64,000 nt of DNA, taken from Nansenia antarctica (taxonomy: Eukaryota > Chordata > Actinopteri > Argentiniformes > Microstomatidae). The DNA is taken from contig OZ022340.1 of NCBI GenBank assembly GCA_963989245.1, positions 51,484,851-51,548,850 on the forward strand, in the 5' to 3' direction. The position numbers and the translations under genes were made by a program. The notes under the pieces are model-generated. The model was given only the letters and a program-made list of their open reading frames with translations, was not told the origin of the DNA and did no database searches. This document shows positions 10,029 through 21,174 of the stretch, in pieces; the first letter of the stretch is position 1, and each line of letters starts with the position of its first letter.

Positions 10029-11954
10029 TCAATAAGTAAAAAGTTCCAAAAGTTCCATCTCCAGGTCTCCCCCACCCTGCCGGGCCTGGTTGTAGAGTCG
10101 GAGTGCAGCTGGAATAAAGGACTGTCCAAATCTTTTTGTACTTTGACGGGGGAGAACAAATCTGTGGCTGAACTTGCTCCTCATCCCTGCCAGCTCGCAG
10201 TACATCGGGTGGGAGGGATTGGCCAGCATGGCCGCCAGTTTTTTCCCCATCCTCTGTTCTGCCACCACCTCTAGGCTGTCCAGCCCGGTCCCCACCACAG
10301 AGCTGGCCTTCTTCACCAGTTTGTTTAGCTTCGCAGCATCCCTGGCACAGATGTTTCCACCCCAGCAGGCCACGGCGAAGAACAGAACGCTGGCAACCAC
10401 CGACTGATAAAACATTTGCAGCAGCTTGTTGCAGACACCGAAAGACCTCAGCCTTCTCAGGAAAAACAGTCTGCTCTGCCCTTTCCTGAGAAGAGCCTCG
10501 GTGTTGTCAGTCCAGTCCAGTTTGTTATTAATTTGTACTCCCAGGTACCTGTAGGAGTCCACCCTCTCGACTTCCACCCCCTTGATGGTGATGGGGGCTG
10601 GGGTCCTTCTCTTCCTCCTAAAATCCACCACCAACTCCTTTGTTTTGCTGGTGTTAAGCAAAAGGTAGTTGGTGTCGCACCACTGCACGAAGCTCTCCAC
10701 CAGGGCCCTGTACTCCTCATCCCTGTCGTCTGTGATGTAACCGACGATAGAGGAGTCATCCGAAAACTTCTGCAGGTGGCACTGGTCGGAGCTAAACTGG
10801 AAGTCGGAGGTATAGAGGGTGAAGAGAAAGGGTGACAGAACAGTTCCCTGGGGGGCACCGGTGTTGCACACCACCACCTCAGACTGACAGCCCTGCAGTC
10901 TCACATACTGACGCCTGTCTGTGAGGTAGTTGTGGATCCAAGCCGTCAGGGAGTCCTCCACACACATCACTGCTAGTTTGTCAGCCAGCAGTGATGGCTT
11001 GATAGTGTTAAATGCACTGGAGAAGTCGAAGAACATGGTCCTCACCATGCTCTGTGGCCTCTCCAGGTGTGTGTAGGCCCTGTGCAGCATGTAAATGATG
11101 GCGTCCTCCACCCCCATGCTCTCCTGGTATGCAAACTGCCGGGGGTCCAGGAAGTCCTTCACCTGGGGCTTAAGGTGTTGCAGCACTAGCCTCTCCAGGA
11201 TCTTCATGACCTGTGGTGTCAGGGCGACAGGTCTATAGTCATTTGGGGTGCTGGGCCGTCCCTTCTTTGGCACTGGGACGATGCAAGAGGTCTTCCAGAG
11301 CTGTGGCACCCTCCTCAGTCTTAGAGATAGACTGAAGAGATGTTGGAATGTGTCCGCCAGCTCTCCAGCACACACCTTCAGAACCCTGGGGTTGATGTTG
11401 TCTGGACCTCTGGACTTGTTCACATTCACCCTGGAAAGCTGCCTTCTCACCTGCTCAGATGTTATAAAGCTGTGAGTACCGGTGTCTCCAGGTGTGAAGC
11501 ATGCTCCCTGGCTCCTGGTGTTGGTAAGGGGAGGCAGTTGCTGCTGGGGTGCTGCTGGGGTGTCAGGGGGAGTGGGGGCTACTGTTGCCAGGGGTGCGGT
11601 ACATTGGAGAGGGGAGGAGAGGGTCGGGGGCTGTGGGGGGTGACCGGGGGATGGGGGGTGACAGGGGGATGGGGGGTGACAGGGGGATGGGGGGGGTGAC
11701 AGGGTCGGGGGATGACAGGGGGATGGGGGGGGTGGCAGGGTCGGGGGATGTGACAGGGTCGGGGGCTGTGACAGGGTCGGGGGCTGTGGGGGGTGACAGG
11801 GGGATGGTTGGTCAAACCTGTTAAAGAAGCAGTTCAGGTCATCTGCCTGCTCTCGGGTCCCCTCCACCACAGTATGTGGCTGCTTGTGGCCCGTGATCTT
11901 CTTGAAGCCCTTCCACACCTCCTTGGAGCTGTGGGCCTCTAGCCCGCCCTCCAA
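10029..11954 (-). CDS. LINE ORF2, reverse transcriptase part
   Basis: 641 open codons. RT motifs: PDNINPRVLKVCAGELADTF, the motif with NDYRPVALTPQVMKILERLV, FFDFSSAFNTI (motif A), GAPQGTVLSPFLFTLYTSDF and the catalytic box KFSDDSSIVGYI near residue 395. The C-terminus has the WTDNTEALLRKGQSRLFFLR thumb and the SHRFVLPRQSTKRFGQSFIP end. Residues 46-125 are an expanded proline-rich tract (repeats of PPTLS / SPCHPP) from a GGGGGATG-type minisatellite. The start in the database sense is not natural; the upstream endonuclease is missing. It has no internal stop, so it may be a fairly young copy. Confidence 0.85.
   Translation of the reverse strand: MEGGLEAHSSKEVWKGFKKITGHKQPHTVVEGTREQADDLNCFFNRFDQPSPCHPPQPPTLSQPPTLSHPPTLPPPPSPCHPPTLSPPPSPCHPPSPCHPPSPGHPPQPPTLSSPLQCTAPLATVAPTPPDTPAAPQQQLPPLTNTRSQGACFTPGDTGTHSFITSEQVRRQLSRVNVNKSRGPDNINPRVLKVCAGELADTFQHLFSLSLRLRRVPQLWKTSCIVPVPKKGRPSTPNDYRPVALTPQVMKILERLVLQHLKPQVKDFLDPRQFAYQESMGVEDAIIYMLHRAYTHLERPQSMVRTMFFDFSSAFNTIKPSLLADKLAVMCVEDSLTAWIHNYLTDRRQYVRLQGCQSEVVVCNTGAPQGTVLSPFLFTLYTSDFQFSSDQCHLQKFSDDSSIVGYITDDRDEEYRALVESFVQWCDTNYLLLNTSKTKELVVDFRRKRRTPAPITIKGVEVERVDSYRYLGVQINNKLDWTDNTEALLRKGQSRLFFLRRLRSFGVCNKLLQMFYQSVVASVLFFAVACWGGNICARDAAKLNKLVKKASSVVGTGLDSLEVVAEQRMGKKLAAMLANPSHPMYCELAGMRSKFSHRFVLPRQSTKRFGQSFIPAALRLYNQARQGGGDLEMELLELFTY
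11590..11815. repeat. G-rich minisatellite inside the LINE frame
   Basis: Imperfect tandem units around GGGGGTGACAGGGGGATG, read on the minus strand as PPxPCHPP repeats. The coding frame stays open through it. Confidence 0.8.
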
Positions 11955-11992
11955 TTTCCTCCTGTATTCCTCTTTGGCTGCTCTCAGCTCAG

Positions 11993-11994
<2 letters not shown>

Positions 11995-12050
<56 letters not shown>
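11995..12050. repeat. (TA)n microsatellite
   Basis: About 27 TA units marking the 5' edge of the truncated LINE. Confidence 0.95.
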
Positions 12051-12052
<2 letters not shown>

Positions 12053-12160
12053 TGTGTGTCTTGGCCCTTAACCCAGAGTGTTGTGCATATTATTCTGGCC
12101 ACTGAGCTGGTGTACATCCTTCAACAGGTCTGCAATCTGTTCCTCCTGAAGGTAGCGCTA

Positions 12161-12463
12161 GCGAGCTGCTCCTCACGGACCATCAGCATGTTCCTCAGGT
12201 CGTTGACCTCGGCCTGCAGCTGTGCACTCTGGTCCTGGCTCTGGACGATGAAGTCCTCCAGGCGTTTGGCCATCTCCAGCTCCTGCTCCGTCACCTGCTC
12301 CACCCCCAGACGCAGCTCTGACAACTCCTGGGCATGCTGGGAAAATGTGACCATCCTCCCCAGATCCTCCAGAGGTAATCCCTGTTCAGCATCCACAAGA
12401 GGACGGAGCCCTTCCACAGGGGCCTCCAGGTAGGCCTCTGGTAGCGACAGGGACTGCATTTTT
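12161..12463 (-). pseudogene. Coiled-coil coding segment, copy 1
   Basis: 303 bp, nearly identical to 12831-13133 (two differences noticed). On the minus strand it reads LPEAYLEAPVEGLRPL, then a heptad-rich stretch with LGVEQVTEQELEMAKRLEDF and QLQAEVNDLRNML, about 100 residues in all. It is preceded by a strong pyrimidine tract and TGCAG, so it may be an exon. I do not recognise the protein. The frame runs a few codons past the repeat and then stops near 12121. Confidence 0.5.
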
Positions 12464-12710
12464 TGCAAGAAAAAAAAGAAAGAAAAAAAACCGATGAGGA
12501 AGAGGAGGAGGAAGAGGATGGCCTTCCTCACTCCATTGGTCAACAATGGTGATGGGCCAGGATGTAGGTGTTCCGAGGAGAGGCCTCCTCTTCCTCGCCT
12601 TCCTCTGGCTCCTCTTCCTCCACCTCCCCCTGCATTGTTAAGCGCGTCAAGCACGACCCGTCTAGCTCTTGGGCTGCTTCTTTGCATTGCAACGCGAACA
12701 CTCCTACGCA

Positions 12711-12760
12711 GGATCGTGCTGATAACGCGAAGGTCGCGGGTTCGATACCCGTACTGGCCA
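12711..12760 (+). pseudogene. tRNA-Ile 3' half
   Basis: The segment from GTGCTGATAACGCG (anticodon loop, would read GAT) through the T-arm GGTTCGATACCC to ACTGGCCA matches the 3' half of eukaryotic tRNA-Ile. The D-arm and box A are absent upstream, where the sequence is unrelated, so it is not a functional gene. Confidence 0.75.
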
Positions 12761-12830
12761 CCATCTATAACAACTCCCCCTCCTACTTATGGGAAACGGT
12801 TGTGTTATCACAAAAAGTGATAGCGAAATA

Positions 12831-13133
12831 GCGAGCTGCTCCTCACGGACCATCAGCATGTTCCTCAGGTCGTTGACCTCGGCCTGCAGCTGTGCACTCT
12901 GGTCCTGGCTCTGGACGATGAAGTCCTCCAGGCGTTTGGCCATCTCCAGCTCCTGCTCCGTCACCTGCTCCACCCCCAGACACAGCTCTGACAACTCCTG
13001 GGCATGCTGGGAAAATGTGACCATCCTCCCCAGATCCTCCAGAGGTAATCCCTGTTCAGCATCCACAAGAGGACGGAGCCCTTCCACAGGGGCCTCCAGG
13101 TAGGCCTCTGGTAGCGACGGGGACTGCATTTTT
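12831..13133 (-). pseudogene. Coiled-coil coding segment, copy 2
   Basis: Second copy of the 303-bp segment. Here it is directly downstream (minus sense) of the short basic reading frame at 13130-13236, but in a different phase, so a simple fusion would be out of frame. Compared with copy 1 it has C for R in the LRLGVEQV region and P for L near the start. Confidence 0.5.
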
Positions 13134-13236
13134 GAATAGCATCAACATTTTCCTCCATGTCCACTTCACCACTATTTCTCTTCTCTCTGGCCAAGCGGAG
13201 CTGCATCTGCCTCTTTTTGCTGAATTTTACTTCCAT
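13130..13236 (-). CDS. Short basic N-terminal reading frame
   Basis: Starts with ATG at 13236 and reads MEVKFSKKRQMQLRLAREKR, followed by an acidic stretch (GEVDMEENVD). Upstream on the minus strand is a CCAAT-box-rich region, so this looks like a first coding exon. It could belong to the same minus-strand gene as the Mutator-like exon or to an unknown transposon. No family is recognised. Confidence 0.4.
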
Positions 13237-13254
13237 CTTATGTTTGTTTTCTTA

Positions 13255-13345
13255 TCGTCTCTAACTTCTCTAACTTATCTAACTTCTCTAACTTATCTAA
13301 CTTATCTAACTTATCTGACTTATCTAACTTGTCTCTAACTTATTA
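13255..13345. repeat. TAACTTATC 9-bp minisatellite
   Basis: About nine imperfect units of TAACTTATC / TAACTTCTC. Confidence 0.85.
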
Positions 13346-13379
13346 ACTTATCGTCGTTTTCTTATCCTCGTAACTCCAC

Positions 13380-13600
13380 TGAATCAATCGTAACTCCACT
13401 GAGTCAATCCTTCCGCGTCACATGGGACACGAGAACCAATCACATTCGAGAATTCTCGCATCAACCAATAGGATCGCGTATTTTCAAAAAATGCAACCTA
13501 TCTATTTTAGTGATTGGTTGCTGATACAAGGGGCGTTGTATATTTTTTTTGCGACCATTTTTACCGAGAGAAACAGATCTATCCAACGAGCCCAGGGTTG
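13380..13600 (-). promoter_or_regulatory. CCAAT-box-rich promoter-like region
   Basis: Contains CCAATCAC, CCAATAGG and ATTGGTTG within about 90 bp, plus a direct repeat CGTAACTCCACTGA(A/G)TCAATC. It lies just upstream of the minus-strand ATG at 13236. No TATA box is clear. Confidence 0.4.
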
Positions 13601-13608
13601 CCATATTT

Positions 13609-14538
13609 CAGGCCCTGTCCACACCTATACGTTTTTTTGATAAACGTTTTTGGTATATAAAAATATTACCGTCCACACCAGCATGTTTATAAACAATGTC
13701 TGTATCCACATGCATACGCATGAATGCAATATAAACGCTGTCATTGAGCATTCCACACCAGTAGTCGGCGATATAATATTATCCCCATAGCCCCGCTGGC
13801 CAATCAGACGCCTCTGTCTCTCTATCCGCTTGTTAAGTCTGACGTCAAAAGTGACGTTTAGCCATTTCCAAGTCCAAACCAGAAATTCCCCGCACCAGAG
13901 TACCTGTGAACTACAGCGGTAGAATGACAGTTTAATCGTTTTTTTAGACTCGGATCTATTCATACAACAAGGGACACAGCACTTTCCCGTTTTCTCCATA
14001 TTGTCAGGGTATTTGAGCCTCGGAAAAGCGCTATATAAATATAATTAATTATTATTATTATTTCGGCATTTCGAAGACAGAGCCTCAGCCAACGTTGGAC
14101 CCGGAAACACGTCACGACTTAACAAGCGGATGTTCTCGATCATTAACAGTGCATTTATATGTAAACAGGTTAAAAGTCCAGTTAACAGTGAAAGAACTAG
14201 AAGCACTTTGTACACATGCATTTTCCTCACTTGTGTAGCCTCGACCACCGTTGCCTGTTGTAAACATAGTAGTTACTGGTGCCAGGATATGACGTTGGAG
14301 GGAACAGCAAACAGCTGCAGTGCGCATGATCATAGAAATCTACGCGCATGATGACGTGACAAATACAAAAAGCTTCGTCTATCTCGTCCACACGTCAAAA
14401 ATATACGGCGAATATACAGCGTTTTTAAACATCTTCGTTTTCAGAGGGCAAAAACTCTTTTGCGTCTGGACGAACCCCCCAAAATGAATATAAAAATCCA
14501 CGTTTATCAAAAAAACGTATAGGTGTGGACAGGGCCTG
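13609..14538 (-). mobile_element. Non-autonomous TIR DNA element with THAP-like exon
   Basis: 930 bp bounded by a nearly perfect inverted repeat of about 38 bp (CAGGCCCTGTCCACACCTAT...). No matching target duplication is visible. Inside, on the minus strand, is a short THAP-like exon, but no catalytic domain remains. A LINE/SINE-like tail (AAAAGCGCTATATAAAT then ATT repeats) sits at 14020-14062. A THAP finger suggests a P-element, Kolobok or similar parent; the ends do not decide. Confidence 0.8.
13905..13999 (-). pseudogene. THAP-like zinc-finger exon
   Basis: Starts MEKTGKCCVPCCMNRSESKK, then IKLSFYR. This matches the start of the THAP domain (CxVPxCxNRS...LSFHRFP), a C2CH DNA-binding finger of transposases and host factors. 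A donor-like GTACTC follows near 13905. The second half of the finger (C-x2-H) is not present, so it is only a fragment. Confidence 0.6.
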
Positions 14539-14916
14539 ACAGCAGCCGTTTCGGTAAAGCTGTGCGTTTGGCGAATTTTTGAGGATTTTACGGACACATG
14601 CACCACAATCAAGTAAAATAAACAACCAAATGTGTTTTGGTCGACGTTTTATTGTCACTAATATGAAAGAAAACATGTTTAGGAGGCAAAAGAGCACCTC
14701 ATCTCAAAATCGAACGGAAAAAGGGAAAATTGCAGAGGGAGCCAGACTGTCGGTGGGGGATGGATGACGGGCTGATTACGGACAGGTGTCAGTGATGACG
14801 GGCTGATTACGGACAGGTGTCAGTGATCAGACTCGTTATCCTGCTGGTCTATTTAACCTGTGTGTGTTTGTTCCCCCGGGAGAGTGAAGGAGACGGGGGA
14901 AACCTGCTGAGGTGTT
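14539..14916 (+). other. LTR-like sequence with 32-bp tandem duplication
   Basis: No gene. GATGACGGGCTGATTACGGACAGGTGTCAGT-like units stand twice in tandem at about 14763-14826, followed by CTATTTAACC (TATA-like) and a GA-rich stretch. The sequence resumes after the 10.5 kb element at 25453 with a TTCTTTATTCTTTATTA tract. This may be one LTR split by the insertion. Confidence 0.35.
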
Positions 14917-14922
14917 GGAGAG

Positions 14923-15994
14923 TACGGTGGCCGACAAGGGCAAACGCGCTGCAAATACCGGAAACGCGTTGCATATAGAGAAACGCGCTGCAAATAGAGA
15001 AACGCGCTGCATATAGCTCACAACACAACGGAAGTGTACAACACACGCTGTCTCAGGAAGGCCTCCAAGATCTCCAGGGACCCGACCCACCCTGGGCACG
15101 TACACTTTATCAGGCTGCCCTCGAAAAGGAGGTACAGGACCCCGGCCGCTAAGACAAACAGACTGAAGAACTGCTTCTACCACAGGGCCGTCAAGGCCCT
15201 GAACACAGCAAAGGCCTAAGTTCTGGGCCCAGGACAGTCTGGACGGATTGTATGGCAGCTAGTGCTGAGGCACAAACATGTACATTTCAAGCCTGCAAAC
15301 TGTGACACTTTAAATAACGTGAAAAAATAATTTTGTGCAATATGACAACCCTAGTTGACTATCTGTGCAGTATAGTACAGTGGATTGTGTACATAGCCTT
15401 TATTTATGTAAACCAGCTCCTTACCTTCTTGTGATTTTATTCTTTTTCTAAAAGTTTTTTTTTTTTTTTTTTTTTCCTTTCCTAACACCAGGGGAGCCAC
15501 CCCTCCTAAATTTCGTTGTTTGGTACCTGTACTGTAGCAATGACAATAAAGTCCATTCATTCATTCATTCATTCATTCATTCAAGTGTAGAAAAACGCTG
15601 CATATAGAGAAACGCGCTGCATATAGCTCACAACACAACGGAAGTGTAGGAAAACGCTGCAATTCAGTTCACAACACAACGGAACTGTTCTCACAACGGA
15701 AGTGTTCTGGGGGGGAACAATAAGTGGAACGGACCGGAGACGTGTTTTTGAAGAAGTTCCGAAAAGCAGTTCTGAAGAGGTTGTGGAGTGAAGAGGCGAC
15801 ATAAAAGGTACATATTATATTTATTATTTATGTCTGCAGATATGTCTGCTGTATGTCTGCTGTATTTCAAACCGAAGGGCTCATTCTATGCCCTACACCC
15901 TACAAAGGGTTCGTAGAAGCTTGTGCAGTGGAGGGATTCTTTATTGGGAATTAGCCGTTGGATCGTATTCAGACATAACGTAGGCTGACAGTGA
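14923..15994 (+). repeat. Left terminal inverted arm
   Basis: GAAACGCGCTGCATATAGA-type minisatellite at 14940-15030 and 15590-15660, then unique sequence to CTGACAGTGA. It is mirrored by 24936-25446. A LINE piece is inserted at 15039-15582. Confidence 0.85.
15039..15582 (+). mobile_element. 5'-truncated LINE 3' end with (ATTC)n tail
   Basis: 544 bp flanked by the 7-bp duplication AAGTGTA (15032-15038, 15583-15589). It encodes the last 55 or so residues of a jockey-superfamily ORF2 (DPTHPGHVHFIRLPSKRRYR...NCFYHRAVKALN, stop at 15217-15219), a 3' UTR, ACAATAAAG and eight or so ATTC units. The same 3' UTR family recurs at 39440-39630. Confidence 0.85.
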
Positions 15995-18900
15995 CCCAGC
16001 TAGCAATTTTTGGTTCTAAAAATGTTCAAAGAATGTTACCTAGAACGTTCTCGTAATGTTTTCAGCGGGAAGTTTTCTTTAAGTTCCCAGAATGTTCTAG
16101 GATAACGTTCTCTAAAAACATTTTTTAAATGTTGTGTGATAACCTTCTTAAAATGTTAAGTGACAACATTGCTGGAACATTATGCCCTAATGTTCTTGAA
16201 AACGTTTTCAGCGGGAAGTTTTCTTCAAGTTCCCAGAATGTTCTAGGATAACGTACTCTAAAAACATTTTAAAAATGTTGTGTGATAATCTTCTTAAAAT
16301 GTTAAGTGACAACATTGCTGGAACATTATGCCCTAATGTTCTTGAAAACGTTTTCAGCGGGATGTTTTCTTTAAGTTCCCAGAATGTTCTAGGATAACGT
16401 TCTCTAAAAACATTTTTAAAATGTTGTGTGATAACCTTCTTAAAATGTTAAGTGACAACATTGCTGGAACATTATGCCCTAATGTTCTTGAAAACGTTTT
16501 CAGCGGGAAGTTTTCTTTAAGTTCCCAGAATGTTCTAGGATAATGTTCTCTAAAAACATTTTTGAAATGTTGTGTGATAACCTTATTAAAATGTTAAGTG
16601 ACAACATTGCTAGAACATTACACCTTATGTTCTCAAAACATTTTCTGTCACGACCAGAGGGCGGAACCCAGAAGCAGACAACGGAGAACAGGTAGTACAA
16701 CAATAATAATGATTTATTGTAGGGTAGGGGTGTCAAGAGGAGCAGGCTGGAGGTAGATAGGTAGTCAGACAGGCAGGGGATCAGGCAGGTAGGCAGGTAG
16801 TCAGACAGGCAGCGGGTCAGGCAGGCGGAGTGGTCGGCAGACAGGCAGGGGGTCAGGCAGGCGGAGTGGTCGGCAGACAGGCAGGGGTCAGACAGGCGGA
16901 GTGGTCGGCAGACAGGCAGGGGGTCAGGCAGGCGGAGTGGTCGGCAGACAGGCAGGGGTCAGGCAGGCGGAGTGGTCGGTAGACAGGCTGGGGGTCAGGC
17001 AGGAGGGAAAGTACAGGCAGGCAGGGATCAGGCAGGGAGCAGGGTAGTCAGGCAAGCAGGAGGTCGGCAGGCAGGGAATCCATTAAATGGCTTTGATCTG
17101 GCGTTGACTGGAAGCAGGAGCAGAGCTTAAGTAGGAGCCAGTCGCGGTCTTAATCGGCCACACCTGGCACCACTGATAGACGGCTGATGAGCCAGGGGCG
17201 GAGCTGTAACATTTTCAGCTTAAGTTTTTTGTTTGTTCCCAGAATGTTTCAGGATAACGTGCTCTAAAAAACATTCTAAAAACGTTTGCTTATAACCTTC
17301 TTAAAATATTTACTGAAAACCCTGTTAAAACATTATGCCCAAACATTCTTAAAATGTTTTTAGCTAAACGTATTAACACATGTAAAAGTTTGAGAACATC
17401 AATATTCAAGTCTTTCAACATAATGTATCATTATTTATTAACATTAACAACAGAGGTGAGACAGCTTCATTTGAGAACATTTTTTTTTTTTTTAAAGCAA
17501 AACATATACTCTACATACTGAAAACATGGAAGTCAGAACCTATCATCACTGCAACAGTACATATCTCTGACAGTACATATCCTCATGACAGACAGGCATT
17601 CCCAAAGTGTTGTAGTTCTTGATTTAGTCCTCGAACAGTGTGGGGCTTCTGCTCCCCTCAAGTGCTGCTGCTGCACCTGGACACATTCTTATACATCATC
17701 CCTGGACACATCCTTACTCTGAACTCTGTCCTCAGTCACAGATGGTCCACCTGTATCACTGTCCTCAGTCATGGATGGTCCACCTGTATTATCTACCTGC
17801 ATTATCAAAAAAATAGTATTTAAAATCAGAATAGTTTCTGATTCATCAGAAGTCTTTTTGGTAGCCCTTTAAATTACAGGCCGTTAATTATGCAGTAATT
17901 ACTGGAAATAACCAAGTAATATCCATGTAAAATAGACATGTAGAATGCTAGTAATTGTGCTAGCTAGATAGCTTGCTAGCTAGCTAGCTAGCCCCCAAAC
18001 CTGTCCCAAACTTTTGGGCTGGTAGATTTGCTTCACTCACCAGCCAAAAAACCAACAACAATGACGTTAATCTATTGAGTGGCTGGTGAAATCTGAACGT
18101 TCACCAACTTGTCTGACAACACACACGCTCGACGTTATTCGCATTAACGGTTAGTTTGTAGTCAAGAAAGTAAATGTATCCATACAAAGTAACGTTAATC
18201 AATTAAAAACAGTTATTGTAACCTTACCGTTTAATCCACAGTGTCCCGTTCCCTTGTGCTGTCTTCAACTAAAACCGTCTACCTGTGCCCGACCACGGAG
18301 GTGAACTGAACATCTCAGTCAGGCTTAGTGAAATCTAATCAGAGTCGTTTGATTGGTCTGCCACGTCCTCAGCCTCCTCGGTTATTGGTGCAAGTCTGAA
18401 ACTTGCATTTTTAATAACATCCCAAAAACATTTTCTGAATGTTTGGGCATAATGTTTTAACAGGGTTTTCAGTAAACGTTTTAAGGTTATAAGCAAACGT
18501 TTTTAGAATGGTTTTAAGAGCACGTTATCCTAAAACATTCTGGGAACAAACAAAAAACTTGTTTTGAGAACATAAGGTGTAATGTTCTAGCAATATTATC
18601 AACTCACATTTTAAGAAGGTTACTACCGAACATTATCCTAAAACATTCTGGGAACTTCCCACTGAAAACGTTTTCAAGAACATTAGGGCATAATGTTCTA
18701 GCAATGCTGTCACTTAACATTTTAAGAAGGTTATCACACAAAATTTTAAAAATGTTTTTAGAGAACGTTATCCTAGAACATTCTGGGAACTTGAAGAAAA
18801 CTTCCCGCTGAAAACGTTTTCAAGAACATTAGGGCATAATGATCCAGCAATGTTGTCACTTAACATTTTAAGAAGGTTATCATACAACATTTTAAAAATG

Positions 18901-20346
18901 TTTTTAGAGAACGTTATCCTAGAACATTCTGGGAACTTGAAGAAAACTTCCAGCTGAAAACGTTTTCAAGAACATTAGGGCATAATGTTCCAGCAATGTT
19001 GTCACTTAACATTTTAAGAAGGTTATCACACAACATTTTAAAAATGTTTTTAGAGAACGTTATCCTAGAACATTCTGGGAACTTAAAGAAAACTTCCCGC
19101 TGAAAACATTACGAGAACGTTCTAGGTAACATTCTTTGAACATTTTTAGAACCAAAAATTGCTAGCTGGGTTGATTATAATTAGATGCATGTGAAAGTCA
19201 ATTGAGAATATAAATTCTAAATAATAAACAGCAATGAAAACATTGTTTCATTAACATTTTTCTTAGATAAGTATGATTTATGACACCCAGGTCTTTATTA
19301 TAGTGGATTTTGCATTTTCAAAGTTAGGGGCATCATGTGCATAAAAACGCTACTACTCATCATGCTGTTGTTCGCCACCACCTATTCCCAGGGGTCTGAC
19401 ACTTTGTTACTAAGCATCCTCTGCTCCAGCCTCTCCAAAGGGCAGCCCCCCTAGATCCACCAGAACAAAAGATATGCACTTTTGAATGTGTACACAGTAC
19501 CAATTGTGCATTATTGGGTACAGTACCTGTTTGTGCCCACAGGAGGCGCCCTTTAATATTATGGGCTATTTTGGGGCTTGCAAAGGGTGTCTTGCACCCT
19601 GAGTATACCCCCTTGTACGGGTCACCCTTGGGACTAGGAGCACCGTGTCAGGGCAAGTGCTTTTAAAACCCCAATGATGTCCCGGGTCAACTGGACCCGA
19701 ACAGTACGAAAGGGTCTAAAAAGTGAACATCACACAAGGGTTAAGAAAACCTATTTCAATATGCTATCTATGCATTTCTTATTACATAATAAATGACATG
19801 CTCATTTGTATAGAGCGCAACAGTGTGGATCCGGAAGTAAATGTTGCGTTATCGTGTAATATTATCATGTAACATTGTGAGAACATTTTGTAAAAGAACA
19901 TTCTATAATCTGTTACCTAAACAATGTCCCCAAAACATCCTTGGAATGTTGCAGGTAAAACGTTCTTCCTTTGTTTACATATCACATTACAGGAACATTC
20001 TAGAAAAAAGTTTTGTGATCTGAGGCATCAATAACATCCTGAAAACATTATCCAAATGTTGCTTTGAAAATGTCCTTCCTTTGTTATCGTGTAACATTGT
20101 GGGAACATTTTATAAAAGAACATTCTATAATCTGTTACCTAAACAATGTCCCCAAAACATCCTCAGAATGTTGCACCTAAAACGTTCTCACTTTGTTAAC
20201 ATTTAACGTTATAGGAACATTATTTGAAATGGTAAACATCCTTAAAATGCTCTTTGAACATTAGATGAAAACGTTTTCTTTAAAACATTAGCAGAACTTG
20301 TAGGGAATGTTAGCCAATGTTGTGGGAACATTCCCTGCTAGCTGGG
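15995..20346 (-). mobile_element. EnSpm/CACTA deletion derivative
   Basis: Starts CCCAGCTAGCAATTTTTGG and ends CATTCCCTGCTAGCTGGG, flanked by a 2-bp GA duplication. The empty site is confirmed by the mirror arm near 24940. The arms are built from about 160-bp subterminal repeats of AACGTT/GGAACATT character in both orientations (16010-16640, 18410-19165, 19840-20340). Its left end matches the right end of the 20 kb element at 40841-60931 in inverted orientation and vice versa. The inner part keeps pieces of that element's first exon (about 18130-18350) and last exon (about 17630-17830) but no transposase. A solo LTR (16646-17211) is inserted. Confidence 0.85.
16646..17211 (-). mobile_element. 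Solo LTR with GCAGGCAGG minisatellite
   Basis: 566 bp, starting TGTCACGACC and ending GTAACA, flanked by TTTTC (16641-16645, 17212-17216). The TTTATTG near 16713 gives AATAAA on the minus strand. A tandem block around GGCGGAGTGGTCGGCAGACA fills 16740-17070. It is the same family as 34266-36521. Confidence 0.88.
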
Positions 20347-20622
20347 GAGCTAGTTAACAACAACAACCTGCTGTATGTGAGCTAGTCAACAACAACCTGC
20401 TGTATGTGAGCTAGTCAACAACAACAACCTGCTGTATGTGAGCTAGTTAACAACAACAACCTGCTGTATGTGAGCTAGTTAACAACAACAACCTGCTGTA
20501 TGTGAGCTAGTTAACAACAACAACCTGCTGTATGTGAGCTAGTTAACAACAACAACCTGCTGTATGTGAGCTAGTCAACAACAACAACCTGCTGTATGTG
20601 AGCTAGTTAACAACAACCTGGG
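20347..20622 (+). repeat. 32-bp minisatellite array A
   Basis: About nine units of TGAGCTAGTTAACAACAACA-ACCTGCTGTATG (32 bp, with 29-bp variants lacking one AAC). Confidence 0.92.
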
Positions 20623-21097
20623 GTCCGTTTCACTAACGGTGGCTTAATATAGCGGCGCTATAATTAAATGCGGCGCTCAGGGACCTCGAGATTGGTATTC
20701 AAGCCTCAGGTGATTCCTCGAATGAGGATCAGCCTTGTGTCATCAGTGTTCACAGAAGACAGGCTTACAAATCTTCGATATGGGCGCGTGCACGCAGACA
20801 TAAAAAGCCCTGAAGTGTCGATCTGTCGAAATGAAGATACTCCACTCTGCAGGGGTACTACATTTGCGCAGCATTCCGAATTATTGATTTTTATGAAGAC
20901 GGAAAAATAAGATGTAAAATAGTGCAATACTGCCGCAATTAACAAGGCGAGGGAAATGGTTTGGCAAGAAATTGCTGACCGATTAAATGCGTAGGTCATA
21001 CTAGCCCCAGTTATTGTTATATGTTCATATTTTAATAAATGAATATTGCTACTGTGGTGATATCCGCAGCAGGCTACAAACCATCATATCGCCACAA

Positions 21098-21174
21098 TGG
21101 CGTAGTGGTATTGACTGCTGCCATAGGATTTATTCGACATTTTATATCAGTGGTTCGAATCCCTCTTCAGGCGC
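21098..21174 (+). ncRNA. tRNA-like pol III module
   Basis: Box A TGGCGTAGTGG at 21098 and box B GGTTCGAATCC at 21152, followed by TTTT at 21177. The acceptor ends do not pair, so it is not a working tRNA. The inverted copy at about 22738-22815 and a third at 39251-39320 show it is part of a repeat. Confidence 0.5.

Larger units (their letters stand above)
9890..11993 (-). mobile_element. Jockey-superfamily LINE (CR1/L2/Rex1 group), 5'-truncated
   Basis: Minus-strand non-LTR element. The 3' end at the left has ACAATAAAGG followed by a (CAAT)n tail at about 9895-9915, typical of teleost Rex1/L2-like LINEs. One open frame of 641 codons encodes the RT. The 5' side stops at a (TA)n microsatellite at 11996, so the endonuclease is lost by 5' truncation. 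Confidence 0.85.

Noticed and set aside
12540..12764. Minus-strand frame beginning VASTGIEPATFALSAR
   Set aside because: This is the antisense of the tRNA-Ile 3' half, a well-known source of spurious protein predictions.
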